38,349 nt of DNA from Streptomyces caelestis (GTDB taxonomy: Bacteria > Actinomycetota > Actinomycetes > Streptomycetales > Streptomycetaceae), in the NCBI RefSeq assembly GCF_001279005.1, contig NZ_LGCN01000233.1, forward strand, positions 1 through 38,349. Reading direction: 5' to 3'. Below the pieces are notes generated by a model that was not told the origin of the DNA, did not search any database, and was given only the letters and a program-made list of their open reading frames with translations. Both the position numbers and the translations under genes were made by a program. Below, piece by piece: positions 8,434-16,227 of the stretch (position 1 is its first letter; every line of letters starts with the position of its first letter).

Positions 8434-9862
8434 TAGGACTCCGTTGGGTTGCTCTGGTTCTTGGGTCTGGGCTGGTGGCGGATGTTCTTGGCAGGGGGCG
8501 GTGGCAGGTGGTGCAGGTGCCGGTCCAGCAGTTCAGCAGGTCCTGGAGGATGTCGAGGATCTGGTAGAGGGTGAGTCCGCTGTAGCGGCTTTTGGGGCCA
8601 GTCGCTGTTCGGTGAGGAATGCGTGGGCGGCGGTGACCAGGGTGGCGTGGTGGTGCCATCCGGCCCAGGAACGTCCCTCGAAGTGGTCCAGGCCGAGGCC
8701 GTGCTTGAGTTCGCGGTAGTCGTGTTCGATGCGCCGGCGGACCTTGGCCAGGCGGACCAGTTCGGCGATCGGGGTGTCGGCGGGCAGGCTGGACAGCCAG
8801 TAGTCGATGGGTGCTTCGGCGCCTTCGGGCCATTGGGCCAGCAGCGTGACCTCGGGCAGGACACCGTCCCAGGGGCCGTGTTCGGCGGTGGCGGCGGCCT
8901 GAGCCAGGCGGCGGGACCGGACCCCGGCCGGCCGCACCCGCAGTGCCAGGAACTGCGAGCGCATCGGCCCGCGGGAGCCTTCACGCCAGCTCACCTCGGT
9001 GAACGCCTGCCGCCCGTGACCTGTGGCCAGAGCGGACACAGAAGACGGCTTGTCCCGGTAGCGGGGCTGCGGCCTGCGCCCGTTGCCGGACCACGCCGGG
9101 ACGGTGGGCTGCGCGTGGTGCGGGTGCACGGTCACGTCCGAACGGACGGCCACGACACAGCCGATGCCCCGCTGGTCCAGGCCGTCGCGGAAGTCGGCGT
9201 TCTGCCCGTAGCCGGCGTCGGCCACCACCACCGGCGGCACCAGACCCCACCCGGCCGGCTCGTCGAAGGTGTCCAGGGCCAGGCGCCGCTTCTCCCGGTG
9301 CCCGACCTCATCGGGCACCCGGCAGCGGCGCCGGCGTTCGGCGTCGCCGTCCCACTCCCTGGGCAGGAACAGCCGCCACTGAAGCGGCACGGAAGCGGCA
9401 TCGGTGACCGCGTGCACGCTGACCGCCACCTGACAGTTCGCCTGCTTGCCCAACGCCCCGCAGTACTGGTGCGCGACAGCGACCGACATCCGGCCGTCCT
9501 TAGGAAACGACACGTCGTCGACCGCCCAGGCATCCGGGCCGATCAGCGGCACCATCCGCTGCGCGATCCGCCGCCGGACCGGCACCGGATCCCGGGTCGA
9601 CTGGTTCACGAACTGCTGCAGGTTCTGCTCGTTGCCGTCCGGCAGCCGAGCGGCCATGGCCTGGAAGGACTTGCGCCGCCCGTCCACCATCAGCCCCCGC
9701 AGGTAGCAGTCGCCCTTGGCCCGCTGGTCCTTGTGCGGCACCGACGCGAACACATCAGCCACGAGTAACGCCGACTTCGCCCGAGCACGGTTCACTTCAT
9801 GTGCGTCCACACACCCACCATGCCGCTGAACACCACCGACAGAAAGACCTAACGGAGTCCTA
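8434..9862 (-). mobile_element. IS701-family element flanked by CTAG
   Basis: The outer repeats GTAGGACTCCGTT (left) and AACGGAGTCCTAC (right) bound the element, and CTAG stands on both sides (8430-8433 and 9863-9866), as expected for IS701-type insertion at CTAG. The left CTAG overlaps the last base and TA duplication of the IS630 element, so this element entered the palindrome created at that edge and is the younger of the two. Confidence 0.85.
8533..9810 (-). CDS. IS701-family transposase with altered C-terminus
   Basis: A 425-residue transposase of the IS701 family: N-terminal VADVFASVPHKDQRAKGDCYLRGL-type segment (read in part), catalytic Asp in AWAVDDVSFPKDG, Asp in VVVADAGYGQNADF, and Glu in RIEHDYRELKHGLGLDHFEG. 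Near 8579 the frame departs from the family. The expected GLTLYQILDILQDLLNCWTG is encoded one frame over, so the last residues here are replaced by a Ser/Thr-rich tail. A missing base in the CC run at that point explains it, either as mutation or sequencing error. The catalytic domain is complete. Confidence 0.85.
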   Translation of the reverse strand: MDAHEVNRARAKSALLVADVFASVPHKDQRAKGDCYLRGLMVDGRRKSFQAMAARLPDGNEQNLQQFVNQSTRDPVPVRRRIAQRMVPLIGPDAWAVDDVSFPKDGRMSVAVAHQYCGALGKQANCQVAVSVHAVTDAASVPLQWRLFLPREWDGDAERRRRCRVPDEVGHREKRRLALDTFDEPAGWGLVPPVVVADAGYGQNADFRDGLDQRGIGCVVAVRSDVTVHPHHAQPTVPAWSGNGRRPQPRYRDKPSSVSALATGHGRQAFTEVSWREGSRGPMRSQFLALRVRPAGVRSRRLAQAAATAEHGPWDGVLPEVTLLAQWPEGAEAPIDYWLSSLPADTPIAELVRLAKVRRRIEHDYRELKHGLGLDHFEGRSWAGWHHHATLVTAAHAFLTEQRLAPKAATADSPSTRSSTSSRTC

Positions 9863-9926
9863 CTAGCTCACTTCTCGGACTCTGCCGCACATTCGGTGGT
9901 GACGATAAGTTGGGGCAGGGCCGTTG

Positions 9927-10100
9927 ATGGGATGCGCCTGCCAGAACAAGAAGTTCGAGGTGGTCACGACCACCGTGGACCTGCGGACGTAGCAGTTTAG
10001 GGAGGAGACCGTCTTCTCTTCGCAGCACAAGACCGTCGCCGACAACGTCGTCAAGCGGTACCCGTCAGCACCGTCCGCGAGCATGACCCGAAGAAGTAGG
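9927..10100 (+). pseudogene. Small phage-type protein, broken by nonsense and frameshift
   Basis: ATG 9927 opens MGCACQNKKFEVVTTTVDLRT followed by TAG at 9990. The same frame continues with ETVFSSQHKTVADNVVKRYP, and after a one-base shift near 10063 the end reads ATVREHDPKK-stop (TAG 10098-10100). A short protein starting MGCxCxxK with FEVV, ending in KRYP-TVRE, resembles small proteins I recall from actinophage structural gene sets. The identification rests on pattern memory only. It has two disabling lesions and is followed by a phage-like terminator hairpin at 10142-10169. It suggests a decayed prophage once occupied this spot. Confidence 0.45.
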
Positions 10101-10141
10101 GCGCCCACCGCCTTGCGCTGGACCGGAGCCACCGCGCGCGA

Positions 10142-10169
10142 AGGTCCCCCGGCCGCAGCCGGGGGACCT
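10142..10169 (+). terminator. 12-bp stem terminator hairpin
   Basis: Arms AGGTCCCCCGGC (10142-10153) and GCCGGGGGACCT (10158-10169) around loop CGCA. It lies 41 bases after the stop of the decayed phage-type gene and about 300 bases before the phytase, so it separates the two. The rest of 10170-10365 shows no convincing gene. Confidence 0.7.
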
Positions 10170-10365
10170 CGCTCGTTCTCAGGGCCAGCCGAGTGCCACC
10201 CCCCTCCTTCCTAATGTGGCGCAGCGCCACCGCCGATGCGACAGCGGTGCAGAACGCCTGAGTGACGGCGCTCCCGTGGTCCGGCGAAAGGACCGGCGCG
10301 ATCCCGATCACGCCCAGGCCGACGAGGATGACCTTCCCGACACACGATCCGCTGTCCGGCACGTC

Positions 10366-10387
10366 GTTCACCTCGTGTACATGCGAG
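10366..10387 (+). promoter_or_regulatory. Candidate PHO box (PhoP operator)
   Basis: GTTCACCTCGT (10366-10376) is followed directly by GTACATGCGAG (10377-10387). The first unit is a perfect match to the seven-base core GTTCACC of the streptomycete PhoP direct-repeat unit, and the second starts exactly 11 bases later with four of seven matches. It is 95-116 bases upstream of the phytase start. Phosphate-starvation control of a phytase is biologically sensible, but the second repeat is weak. Confidence 0.4.
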
Positions 10388-10481
10388 GTCGGGGTTACCG
10401 GTCGGTCGGTGGCTGCCGTGCCGACACGAAGAGGGCCCACTCTCTCGCAGGACCACTCACCCCCTCTCAGAGGAGATCCGC

Positions 10482-11798
10482 GTGACTCGCTCCACGAGTG
10501 CCCGGTCGGCCGTGCTGGCCGTGATCACGGCCCTCACAGCGGCGGCCCTGGCCATGCCGGCACAGGCCGAGGGGCGCCACCGCGTCTCCGGCGATTCACT
10601 GCCGTCCATTACCCCCCGCGCGGAGACGCCGGTGCTGCACGACGACGACGAAGGCGGCAACGCCGACGCGGACGACCCCGCCATCTGGCGCAACGCCGCA
10701 GTCCCTGACCGCAGCCTTGTCGTCGCCACCGCCAAGGAGGGCGGTCTGCGCGTCTACGACCTGGACGCGCGACTGGTGCAGTCGATAGCCGCGCCTCCCG
10801 CCGTGGGCGAGGACGACGCCCCGGGCCGGTTCAACAACGTGGACCTCCTCCATGGACTGCGGCTCTCCTCGGGGAAGGCCGACCTGGCCGTCACCAGCGA
10901 CCGTGGCCACGACCGACTGCGTTTCTACCGAATCGACCGCGCCCGCGCCGGCGGTCCGCTGACAGACGTCACCGACCCCGCCTCGCCGCCCGTGTTCTCC
11001 CAGGACCAGGCCGAGATCAACGACCAGCGGACCGCCTACGGCCTGGCGACCTGGACGGACCCGGCGACCGGGAAGTCCTACGCCCTGGTCAGCCGCCGCG
11101 AGCGCACCAGCATCGCTCTCCTGGAACTGCTGCCGGCCGCAGGCGGCAAGGTCACGTACCGCAAGATCCGCACCCTGGACCTCCCCTCCACCTTCCGGCT
11201 GCCCGACGGTACCTCGTGGTCCCCGTGCGGCGAGCCCGGTGAGCTGCCGCAGGTCGAAGGCATGGTCGTCGACCCGACCAACGGCATGCTCTACGCCGGC
11301 CAGGAGGACATCGGCATCTGGCGCCTGCGCGCCGACCTCACCGGCACGCCGAAACTGATCGACAAGGTCCGCGAGTACGGTATTCCCGGCGCCTACGACG
11401 AGGAGACCGAGGAGTGCACACCGGGCGCCGACCCCGGCTACGGCGGCACGAAGATCTCCGCAGACGTCGAGGGCCTGACGCTGCTCACCGAGTCCGACGG
11501 CGACGGCTACCTCCTCGTCTCCAGCCAGGGCGACAACACCTTCGCCGCCTACGACCGAGAGCTGGAGGACGCCAACGAGTACGAGGGCGGCTTCCAGGTC
11601 ACGGCCGCGAGCAACACCCTCGACGGCTCCGAGGAGTGCGACGGTGCCGCGGTCCTGAACGCCCCGCTCGGTTCCAAGTACCCGAACGGCCTCCTCGTCG
11701 TCCAGGACGGACACGACGTCCCCGGCGACGGCGACCGGGACGCGACCAACTTCAAGTTCGTCGACCTCGACAAGGTCATGGACGCCCTCGACGACTGA
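10482..11798 (+). CDS. Secreted beta-propeller phytase (3-phytase family)
   Basis: The 438-residue precursor has a Sec signal peptide (basic MTRSTSARSA, hydrophobic core, AMPAQA cleavage site near residue 29) and a six-bladed BPP phytase domain. Family signatures are clear: DADDPAIW near residue 60, FNNVDLLHGL near 115, and acidic calcium/phosphate-site loops (SDRGHDRLRFYRID, VEGMVVDPTNGMLYAGQEDIGIWR, SADVEGLTL). BPP enzymes hydrolyse phytate stepwise, releasing phosphate, and need Ca2+. Cys pairs (WSPCGE, EECTPG, SEECDG) suit an exported protein. GTG 10482 is the chosen start, with GAGGAGAT just upstream. The gene is monocistronic between a PHO-box-like repeat and a hairpin. No lesions are seen, so it is likely functional as an extracellular phosphate-scavenging enzyme. 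Confidence 0.92.
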   Translation: MTRSTSARSAVLAVITALTAAALAMPAQAEGRHRVSGDSLPSITPRAETPVLHDDDEGGNADADDPAIWRNAAVPDRSLVVATAKEGGLRVYDLDARLVQSIAAPPAVGEDDAPGRFNNVDLLHGLRLSSGKADLAVTSDRGHDRLRFYRIDRARAGGPLTDVTDPASPPVFSQDQAEINDQRTAYGLATWTDPATGKSYALVSRRERTSIALLELLPAAGGKVTYRKIRTLDLPSTFRLPDGTSWSPCGEPGELPQVEGMVVDPTNGMLYAGQEDIGIWRLRADLTGTPKLIDKVREYGIPGAYDEETEECTPGADPGYGGTKISADVEGLTLLTESDGDGYLLVSSQGDNTFAAYDRELEDANEYEGGFQVTAASNTLDGSEECDGAAVLNAPLGSKYPNGLLVVQDGHDVPGDGDRDATNFKFVDLDKVMDALDD

Positions 11799-11807
11799 CC
11801 CTCACCC

Positions 11808-11842
11808 GGCGGCCCGCCCGGCTTCCGCCCGGGCGGCCCGCC
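11808..11842 (+). terminator. Terminator hairpin after phytase
   Basis: Arms 11808-11821 (GGCGGCCCGCCCGG) and 11829-11842 (CCGGGCGGCCCGCC) pair over 14 positions with one mismatch, 10 bases after the phytase stop. Confidence 0.65.
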
Positions 11843-12085
11843 ACCCATGACCTGCACGAGCCTCCCGCCGTCCACGAAGGCGATCAGCGTGAGCGACGTA
11901 CGGGCGTGGGCTACGACGCCGACCCGTGCGCGGACCACACGAGTTCCGGGTCGTCAACCCACCGACCCCACCACGCGCTCCATCGCACCCGGGGCCGCAA
12001 GGCCTTCATTCATTCTTGCCCGCGCCTGCTTCGTGTGCCGCTCGAAAGTCATCGTGAGGTTCCCCCGCTGTGCGGGGGTGGCTGA

Positions 12086-13036
12086 CTAGCTGGTCAGGGA
12101 GGTTTGACGTGGCTTCAGGTTCACTTGTTCGGTCGGTGCCTGGATGGCGTAGTGCTTCTCCTCGTACTCGATCGGGCCGAGGTAGCCGAGCCGTTTCTGG
12201 ATGCGGCGGGGGTTGTGGAAGCCGTCGATGTACTCGAAGAGCGTGAAGTTCGCTTCGGCCCGGGTGGCGAAGGTGCGGCCGCGGATGCACTCGGTCTTGG
12301 CGACCATCCACAGGTTCTCCGCCAGGGCGTTGTCGTACGAGTCGCCGACCGAGCCCATGGACGCCTGGATCCCGGCTCTGATCAGACGTGTTGTGAGCTT
12401 CACGGACGTGTACTGACAGCCGTGGTCGGCGTGGTGAATGAGCTCGCCGGGGGCGACTTCGCGGCTGGCCAGGGCATATTCCAGCCTGGTCAGGACCTCG
12501 GCGTCCGCGCGGGCGGAGGCTTCCCAGGCCACCACCCGGCGGGAGAACGCGTCGCGGATCGCGGACAGCCACAGCGGGCCCTCCTCGGTCGCGATCATGG
12601 TCAGGTCGGTGACCCACAGCCGGTTCGGCACGTTCGCGGTGAAGTCGCGCCTGACCAGGTCAGGGCCCAGTTCCGCGTCCGGATCGCGGCGGGTGAAGCC
12701 CTTGCCCCGCCGGGACTGATCCCGGCCAGGGCGGCCTGGCACATGAGCCGTTCAACGCGTTTGCGGCCGACGTGGACGCCTTCGCGCTTCAGGACGGCGT
12801 GCACGCGGGGCGAGCCGTAGATGCCGCCGGAGGCGGTGTGGATCTGCTGGATCCGCCCGGCCAGCTCGGTGTCCCGGCGGCGCCGTTCGCACGGCTCCTT
12901 CTCCGCCCGGCGCCACCGGTAGTAGGTGGAGGAGGAGATGTGCAGTTCCCGGAGGGTGGGCTCGACCTCCAGGTGTTCGTGCTCGTCGAGGAGCGCGGTC
13001 ACCTGGGCCGGGCCGGGTCGAGCTGTGCCGCGAAAA
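12086..13036 (-). pseudogene. IS3-family transposase OrfB with internal frameshift
   Basis: The OrfB frame begins at the -1 shift from OrfA and carries the HTH_21 part (LRELHISSSTYYRWRRAEKE, GGIYGSPRVHAVLKREGVHV). Near 12713 the frame breaks at ATCAGTCCCGGCGGGG. One extra C would restore it, giving the usual RRGKGFTRRDPDAELGPDLV. The rest, in the second frame, has the rve core with Asp in WVTDLTMIATEEG, Asp in HHADHGCQYTS and Glu in SYDNALAENLWMVAKTE, and a complete C-terminus (TSLTS-stop at 12086). Catalytic residues are intact. Only the single missing base in a G run (plus strand) makes it a pseudogene, so sequencing error is a real alternative. Confidence 0.82.
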
Positions 13037-13307
13037 AAGCCGAGGCCGTCCGCAGGATCTCGTTCGACCGCTTGAGCTGGGTGTTCTCCTTGCGCAGCGC
13101 GGCCAGCTCGGTGCGTTCGTCGTTGGTGAGCAGGTCGTCGCGTTCGCCGGCGTCGGCCTCGGCCTGGCGGATCCAGCCGCGCAGGGCCTCGTGATGCACA
13201 CCGATCTCCTCGGCCATGCGGCGGATCACGGGCTTCGGCTCCGCGGTGCGGCACATCCGCACCGCACGCTCACGCAACTCCAGCGGGTACTTCCTCGGGG
13301 CAGGCAT
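12999..13307 (-). CDS. IS3-family transposase OrfA (HTH)
   Basis: A 102-residue basic protein with the transposase_8 helix-turn-helix (ELRERAVRMCR, IRRMAEEIGVHHEALRGWIR) and a leucine-zipper-like region (ELAALRKENTQLKRSNEILR), the normal DNA-binding and multimerising half of IS3 transposases. Near its end the mRNA reads GCU UUU UUC (plus strand GAAAAAA at 13032-13038), a canonical slippery heptamer for the programmed -1 shift that makes the OrfAB fusion. It begins 70 bases inside the right inverted repeat. Confidence 0.88.
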   Translation of the reverse strand: MPAPRKYPLELRERAVRMCRTAEPKPVIRRMAEEIGVHHEALRGWIRQAEADAGERDDLLTNDERTELAALRKENTQLKRSNEILRTASAFFAAQLDPARPR

Positions 13308-13377
13308 CAGCAGGGTTCCTCTCTGAGAGTCCTAACTGACCTGCTGTCACTACTCCCCGCATCTCGGGGGAACCTCA

Positions 13378-13640
13378 GTCCCTGCGCCCGGTGGCCGGCC
13401 GCCGGGCCCGGATCTCGGTGCCGTCGATGATTCCGGTCGTCGCGCTGCTGCCGAGGTGGTCGACGACCTCGGCCAGGGTCCACAGCCGCACACCGGGACT
13501 GACGGCGCAGCCGCGCTCGGCGAGCAAGGGGCCGCACCTCGCCGACGGCGCGAGTGATGGTGGAGCGGTCCACCCCGAACCAGCAGGCCGGCCCCGCTGA
13601 CCCGCTCCGCAGGAGCCGGCGGAGATGGTCCGCCGCGCGG
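13378..13640 (-). pseudogene. IS5-family transposase remnant, cut by IS3
   Basis: Minus-strand pieces read ACWFGVDRSTITRAVGEVRP and, one frame over, LLAERGCAVSPGVRL, TLAEVVDHLGSSATTGIIDG and TEIRARRPATGRRD. This is the N-terminal and first-Asp part of an IS5-family (HTH_Tnp_4/DDE_Tnp_4) transposase. It ends exactly at the right inverted repeat of the IS3 element, and the rest of the catalytic domain is missing. A frameshift lies near 13530. Confidence 0.7.
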
Positions 13641-13653
13641 GGCTGGCCTGCCC

Positions 13654-13815
13654 TTGAAGCGTTGCGACGTCCTGGCCTACCGGGTCGCCGACTTCGCCCG
13701 GCGCTGGGACGGCAGCGCCAACTGGTCCACCGTCGCGGTGGTCGACCTGAACTCCGCCTGTGCCGTCGCCCGCGAGTGGGCCGGCGCCCCGCAGAGCCCG
13801 TGCCCTGGCCAGTGA
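13654..13815 (+). pseudogene. C-terminal fragment of an unidentified gene
   Basis: An open frame with typical high G/C third positions encodes CDVLAYRVADFARRWDGSAN followed by WSTVAVVDLNSACAVAREWA and ends at TGA 13813-13815. It has no RBS or convincing start (TTG 13654 is the first possibility) and adjoins the IS5 remnant, so it looks like the end of a gene whose front was removed by transposition. I do not recognise the family. The composition, not homology, is the reason for listing it. Confidence 0.3.
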
Positions 13816-13902
13816 GTGGCCCCGGCCGGGGCAGGGCACAGCCACGGCCGGGCCGGACGCCGTACCGGTCCTTGTCAGTGACGCAGATCACGGCAGGAGG
13901 AA

Positions 13903-13926
13903 AACCTGTCGGCCCTGCCGGGCGTC
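13903..13926 (+). promoter_or_regulatory. ECF-type promoter candidate
   Basis: AACC (13903-13906, within GGAAAACC) and CGTC (13923-13926) are separated by 16 bases, matching the general GGAAC/AACC - N16 - CGTC pattern used by group IV sigma factors. It stands 12 bases before the first possible start (ATG 13938) of the sigma-factor gene, consistent with autoregulation. If it is used, translation may instead begin at ATG 13965. Confidence 0.35.
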
Positions 13927-13937
13927 TGGGAGGTGTG

Positions 13938-14495
13938 ATGCGAGATAGGAGAGCGCTCGACGGGATGGACGAGGAGCGCCTCGTCCGCCTGGTGGCCAAG
14001 GGCGACCGCGGCGCGTTCGAGGAGCTGTACCGGCGCACGTCGCCATGGATGGCGGTGCGGTTGCGCCGCCGCTGCTCCGACGAGCAGATCGTCGCCGAGG
14101 TGATGCAGGAGACGTATCTGGCGGTGTGGCGCGCCGCGGGCGCGTTCGCCGGCAGTGCGGCGGGCGGCACGGCCGTCGGATGGCTGTGGACGATCGCGGC
14201 GCGCCGCCTTGTCGACGCCTTCCGGCGCCGGGCCCACCATGCCGAGCCGCCGCCGGCCGCGGCCGCGCAGCTGATGGCGCCTGCAGCCGAGGAAGAGGCG
14301 CTCGCGGCGGGCGTCGGCGATGACGTCGGCGACGCGCTGCGCCGCCTGGCGCCGGAACTCAGAGAGGTACTGCAGGCCACGGTGCTCGACGGGCTGTCCG
14401 TCCGGGAGACCGCCGTCCTGCTCGGGCTGCCCGAGGGCACGGTCAAGACCCGTGCCCGCCGGGCCCGGATCGCGATGCGGAAGGCGCTGACATGA
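13938..14495 (+). CDS. ECF (group IV) RNA polymerase sigma factor
   Basis: The 185-residue protein has sigma region 2 (LVAKGDRGAFEELYRRTSPW, then DEQIVAEVMQETYLAVWRAA, with WLWTIAARRLVDAFRRRA as the -10-binding end) and region 4 (LRRLAPELREVLQATVLDGL, then SVRETAVLLGLPEGTVKTRA, an HTH). The Ala/Pro-rich linker between is normal. Two starts are possible: ATG 13938 with GGGAGGT four bases upstream, or ATG 13965 with AGGAGAG further off; 13938 is given. It overlaps the anti-sigma gene by four bases (ATGA) and heads a five-gene operon, so it likely controls its own operon and a small regulon, held inactive by the membrane anti-sigma factor. Confidence 0.9.
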   Translation: MRDRRALDGMDEERLVRLVAKGDRGAFEELYRRTSPWMAVRLRRRCSDEQIVAEVMQETYLAVWRAAGAFAGSAAGGTAVGWLWTIAARRLVDAFRRRAHHAEPPPAAAAQLMAPAAEEEALAAGVGDDVGDALRRLAPELREVLQATVLDGLSVRETAVLLGLPEGTVKTRARRARIAMRKALT

Positions 14496-15343
14496 ACGCA
14501 GAGAGCGCGGGTCGCGCGGAGCACGCGTCGGTGGAGCTGATCGGCGCATACGCGCGCGGCGACACGGACATCGCCGCCGACGAGATGTGGGCGTTGGAGG
14601 CGCACCTGGAGGCGTGCGGCGTGTGCCGCGCGCGGCTCGCGGACGCTGTGGACTGCGGGGTACCCGCCGTCGCCTCGCTGGTCGAGGCCGTCTGGTCCGG
14701 CCTGGAACCGGAGCTGGGCACGGCTGCCGCGGCACCGGCGCGGCGCCGGCGGCGCCAGCCGGTGTGGCTGTCGGCGTGGCTGACGCCGGTCATGGCCCCG
14801 TGGCTGGCCATGACCGTGGGCGTGGTGCTCATCGCGATGGCGTTGGACGTGACCGAGCCCGCCGGCTTCGGCGAGGGGGTCTCGCTGCTGCTGCTGCTCG
14901 CCCCGGTGCTGCCGCTCCTGGGCGTCGCCGCGTCCTGGTCGCGGGCGCTCGATCCGGCGTACGAGCTGACGGCGGCGGCCCCGCGAGCCGGGCTGTACCT
15001 GGTGCTGCGGCGCACCGCGTCCGTGCTGGCCGTGGTCGTTCCTGTCCTGCTGCTCGCCGGCTGGCCCGCAGGCGTGTCGGCCGCGCAGTGGCTGCTGCCC
15101 TGCCTCGCGCTGACTTCCGCCTCCCTGGCGCTCGGCGGTGTCTTCGGAGTCGCCCGCGCCGCGCTCGGGCTGGCCGCTGTGTGGGCGGCCGGGGTCATGG
15201 CGCCGTCCCTGGTCACCCGCAGCGAGTCCGCCGCCCTGGACGCCAGCGGCCTGCCCGTGTGGGGCCTGCTCCTGGCGCTCGGCACCGGCGTCGTGATCGC
15301 CCGCCGGGGCGCGTACACCGCAGTACCCCGGCTCTTCCGATAA
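14492..15343 (+). CDS. Zinc-binding (zf-HC2) membrane anti-sigma factor
   Basis: 283 residues. The cytoplasmic N-terminus has the zinc motif HLEACGVC (H-x3-C-x2-C, about residues 36-43) with an upstream helix (VELIGAYARGD, ADEMWALEAHL), the anti-sigma domain that binds the partner ECF factor. After a basic stretch (ARRRRRQPVW) come about five to six hydrophobic segments (for example WLAMTVGVVLIAMAL, VSLLLLLAPVLPLLGVAA, VLAVVVPVLLLAGW, WGLLLALGTGVVIA), so it is an integral membrane protein, larger than single-pass anti-sigma factors. The start codon overlaps the sigma-factor stop (ATGA), indicating coupled synthesis. The multi-pass domain may sense the envelope or the neighbouring transporter; that is inference. 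Confidence 0.88.
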   Translation: MNAESAGRAEHASVELIGAYARGDTDIAADEMWALEAHLEACGVCRARLADAVDCGVPAVASLVEAVWSGLEPELGTAAAAPARRRRRQPVWLSAWLTPVMAPWLAMTVGVVLIAMALDVTEPAGFGEGVSLLLLLAPVLPLLGVAASWSRALDPAYELTAAAPRAGLYLVLRRTASVLAVVVPVLLLAGWPAGVSAAQWLLPCLALTSASLALGGVFGVARAALGLAAVWAAGVMAPSLVTRSESAALDASGLPVWGLLLALGTGVVIARRGAYTAVPRLFR

Positions 15344-15399
15344 GCACCCTGACCGCCTCGACCACCCTGACGACCCTGACCACTCGAAAGGAACAGCGC

Positions 15400-16227
15400 A
15401 TGACACGCGCAGTGAGCGCGGCCGAGATCGCGCCGAGGACCTACGCCCATGAGATCCGGGCCGCCGGGCTGAAGATCCGCGTCGGGCGGAGCCGGATGGC
15501 CGTCGACGGGCTCGACCTGTTCCTCGGTACGGGCGTGCACGGCCTCCTCGGTCCCAACGGCGCGGGCAAGACGACTCTGATTCAGGCGCTGGCCACCGTG
15601 CTGCGCCCGACCGAGGGCACCCTGGAGCTGTTCGGCGAGTCCGCAGGCGGCCTGGGCGAGCACCGTGCGCTGCGTCGCCGGATTGGCTACCTGCCGCAGG
15701 AGTTCGGCTACTACAGGCGCTTCACGGTGCGAGAGTTCGTGGAGTACATGGCCTGGCTGAAGGAGGTCCCCAAGGCGGACATCCCGGCGGCCGTCCAGCG
15801 GGCCGTGGAGCGGGTGGGCCTGGCCGACCGCGCCGACGACCGGATGAAGGCACTCTCGGGCGGTATGGTGCGGCGCGCCGGCATCGCCCAGGCCATCGTC
15901 AACGACCCGGAAGTGTTGCTGCTGGACGAGCCGACGGTCGGCCTGGACCCCGCGCAGCGGCTGCGCTTCCGCGAGCTGCTGCAGGAGCTGGGCGCGGACA
16001 CCTGCGTGGTCGTCTCCACGCACCTGGTGGAGGACGTCGGCGCGGCCTGCAGCGATGTGGTGCTGTTCGCCGAGGGGCGGCTGGTCTTCCAGGGCACCCC
16101 GAAGGAGCTGGCCGCAGCGGGCGGCGAGGACCACCCGGGCGACAGCCCGCTGGAGCGCGGCTACTCGGCACTGCTGGCCGACCGTGCCGCCAGCTCCGCG
16201 CCCGCACGGGAGAGGGGCGCTTGGTGA
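15400..16227 (+). CDS. ABC transporter ATP-binding protein
   Basis: 275 residues, one nucleotide-binding domain: Walker A GPNGAGKTT (51-59), Q-loop PQEFGYY (about 99-105), signature LSGGM (152-156), Walker B VLLLDEP (172-178), D-loop GLDP and H-loop His 208 (VSTHLVE). This is the CcmA/DrrA-like class that pairs with ABC-2-type membrane proteins. ATG 15400 is preceded by AAAGGA. The 56-base gap after the anti-sigma gene carries short CTGACC/CCACC repeats but no hairpin strong enough to split the operon. It overlaps the next gene by four bases (GTGA). With the two membrane proteins downstream it would form an exporter or envelope-modifying complex, whose substrate is unknown. Confidence 0.92.
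   Translation: MTRAVSAAEIAPRTYAHEIRAAGLKIRVGRSRMAVDGLDLFLGTGVHGLLGPNGAGKTTLIQALATVLRPTEGTLELFGESAGGLGEHRALRRRIGYLPQEFGYYRRFTVREFVEYMAWLKEVPKADIPAAVQRAVERVGLADRADDRMKALSGGMVRRAGIAQAIVNDPEVLLLDEPTVGLDPAQRLRFRELLQELGADTCVVVSTHLVEDVGAACSDVVLFAEGRLVFQGTPKELAAAGGEDHPGDSPLERGYSALLADRAASSAPARERGAW

Larger units (their letters stand above)
12055..13377 (-). mobile_element. IS3-family element, two-ORF type
   Basis: Ends TGAGGTTCCCCCG (from 12055) and its reverse complement (to 13377) form 13-bp terminal inverted repeats around OrfA and OrfB on the minus strand (1,323 bp). The expected 3-bp target duplication is not seen (TCG on the left, GTC on the right). The right end precisely truncates an older IS5 transposase, whose other half is not on the left side, so the flanks have been rearranged since insertion. 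In the 250 bases between the phytase and the left end no gene was recognised. Confidence 0.8.

Noticed and set aside
10051..10440. Minus-strand 129-codon frame upstream of the phytase
   Set aside because: It contains one hydrophobic stretch but spans a terminator hairpin and the decayed phage-type gene, has no RBS and no family pattern.
11549..11938. Minus-strand frame overlapping the phytase 3' end
   Set aside because: Antisense to a well-supported gene; only its first part lies outside, without RBS or recognised domain.
12052..13380. Three-base target duplication of the IS3 element
   Set aside because: Flanks are TCG and GTC; no duplication at the observed ends of the inverted repeats.
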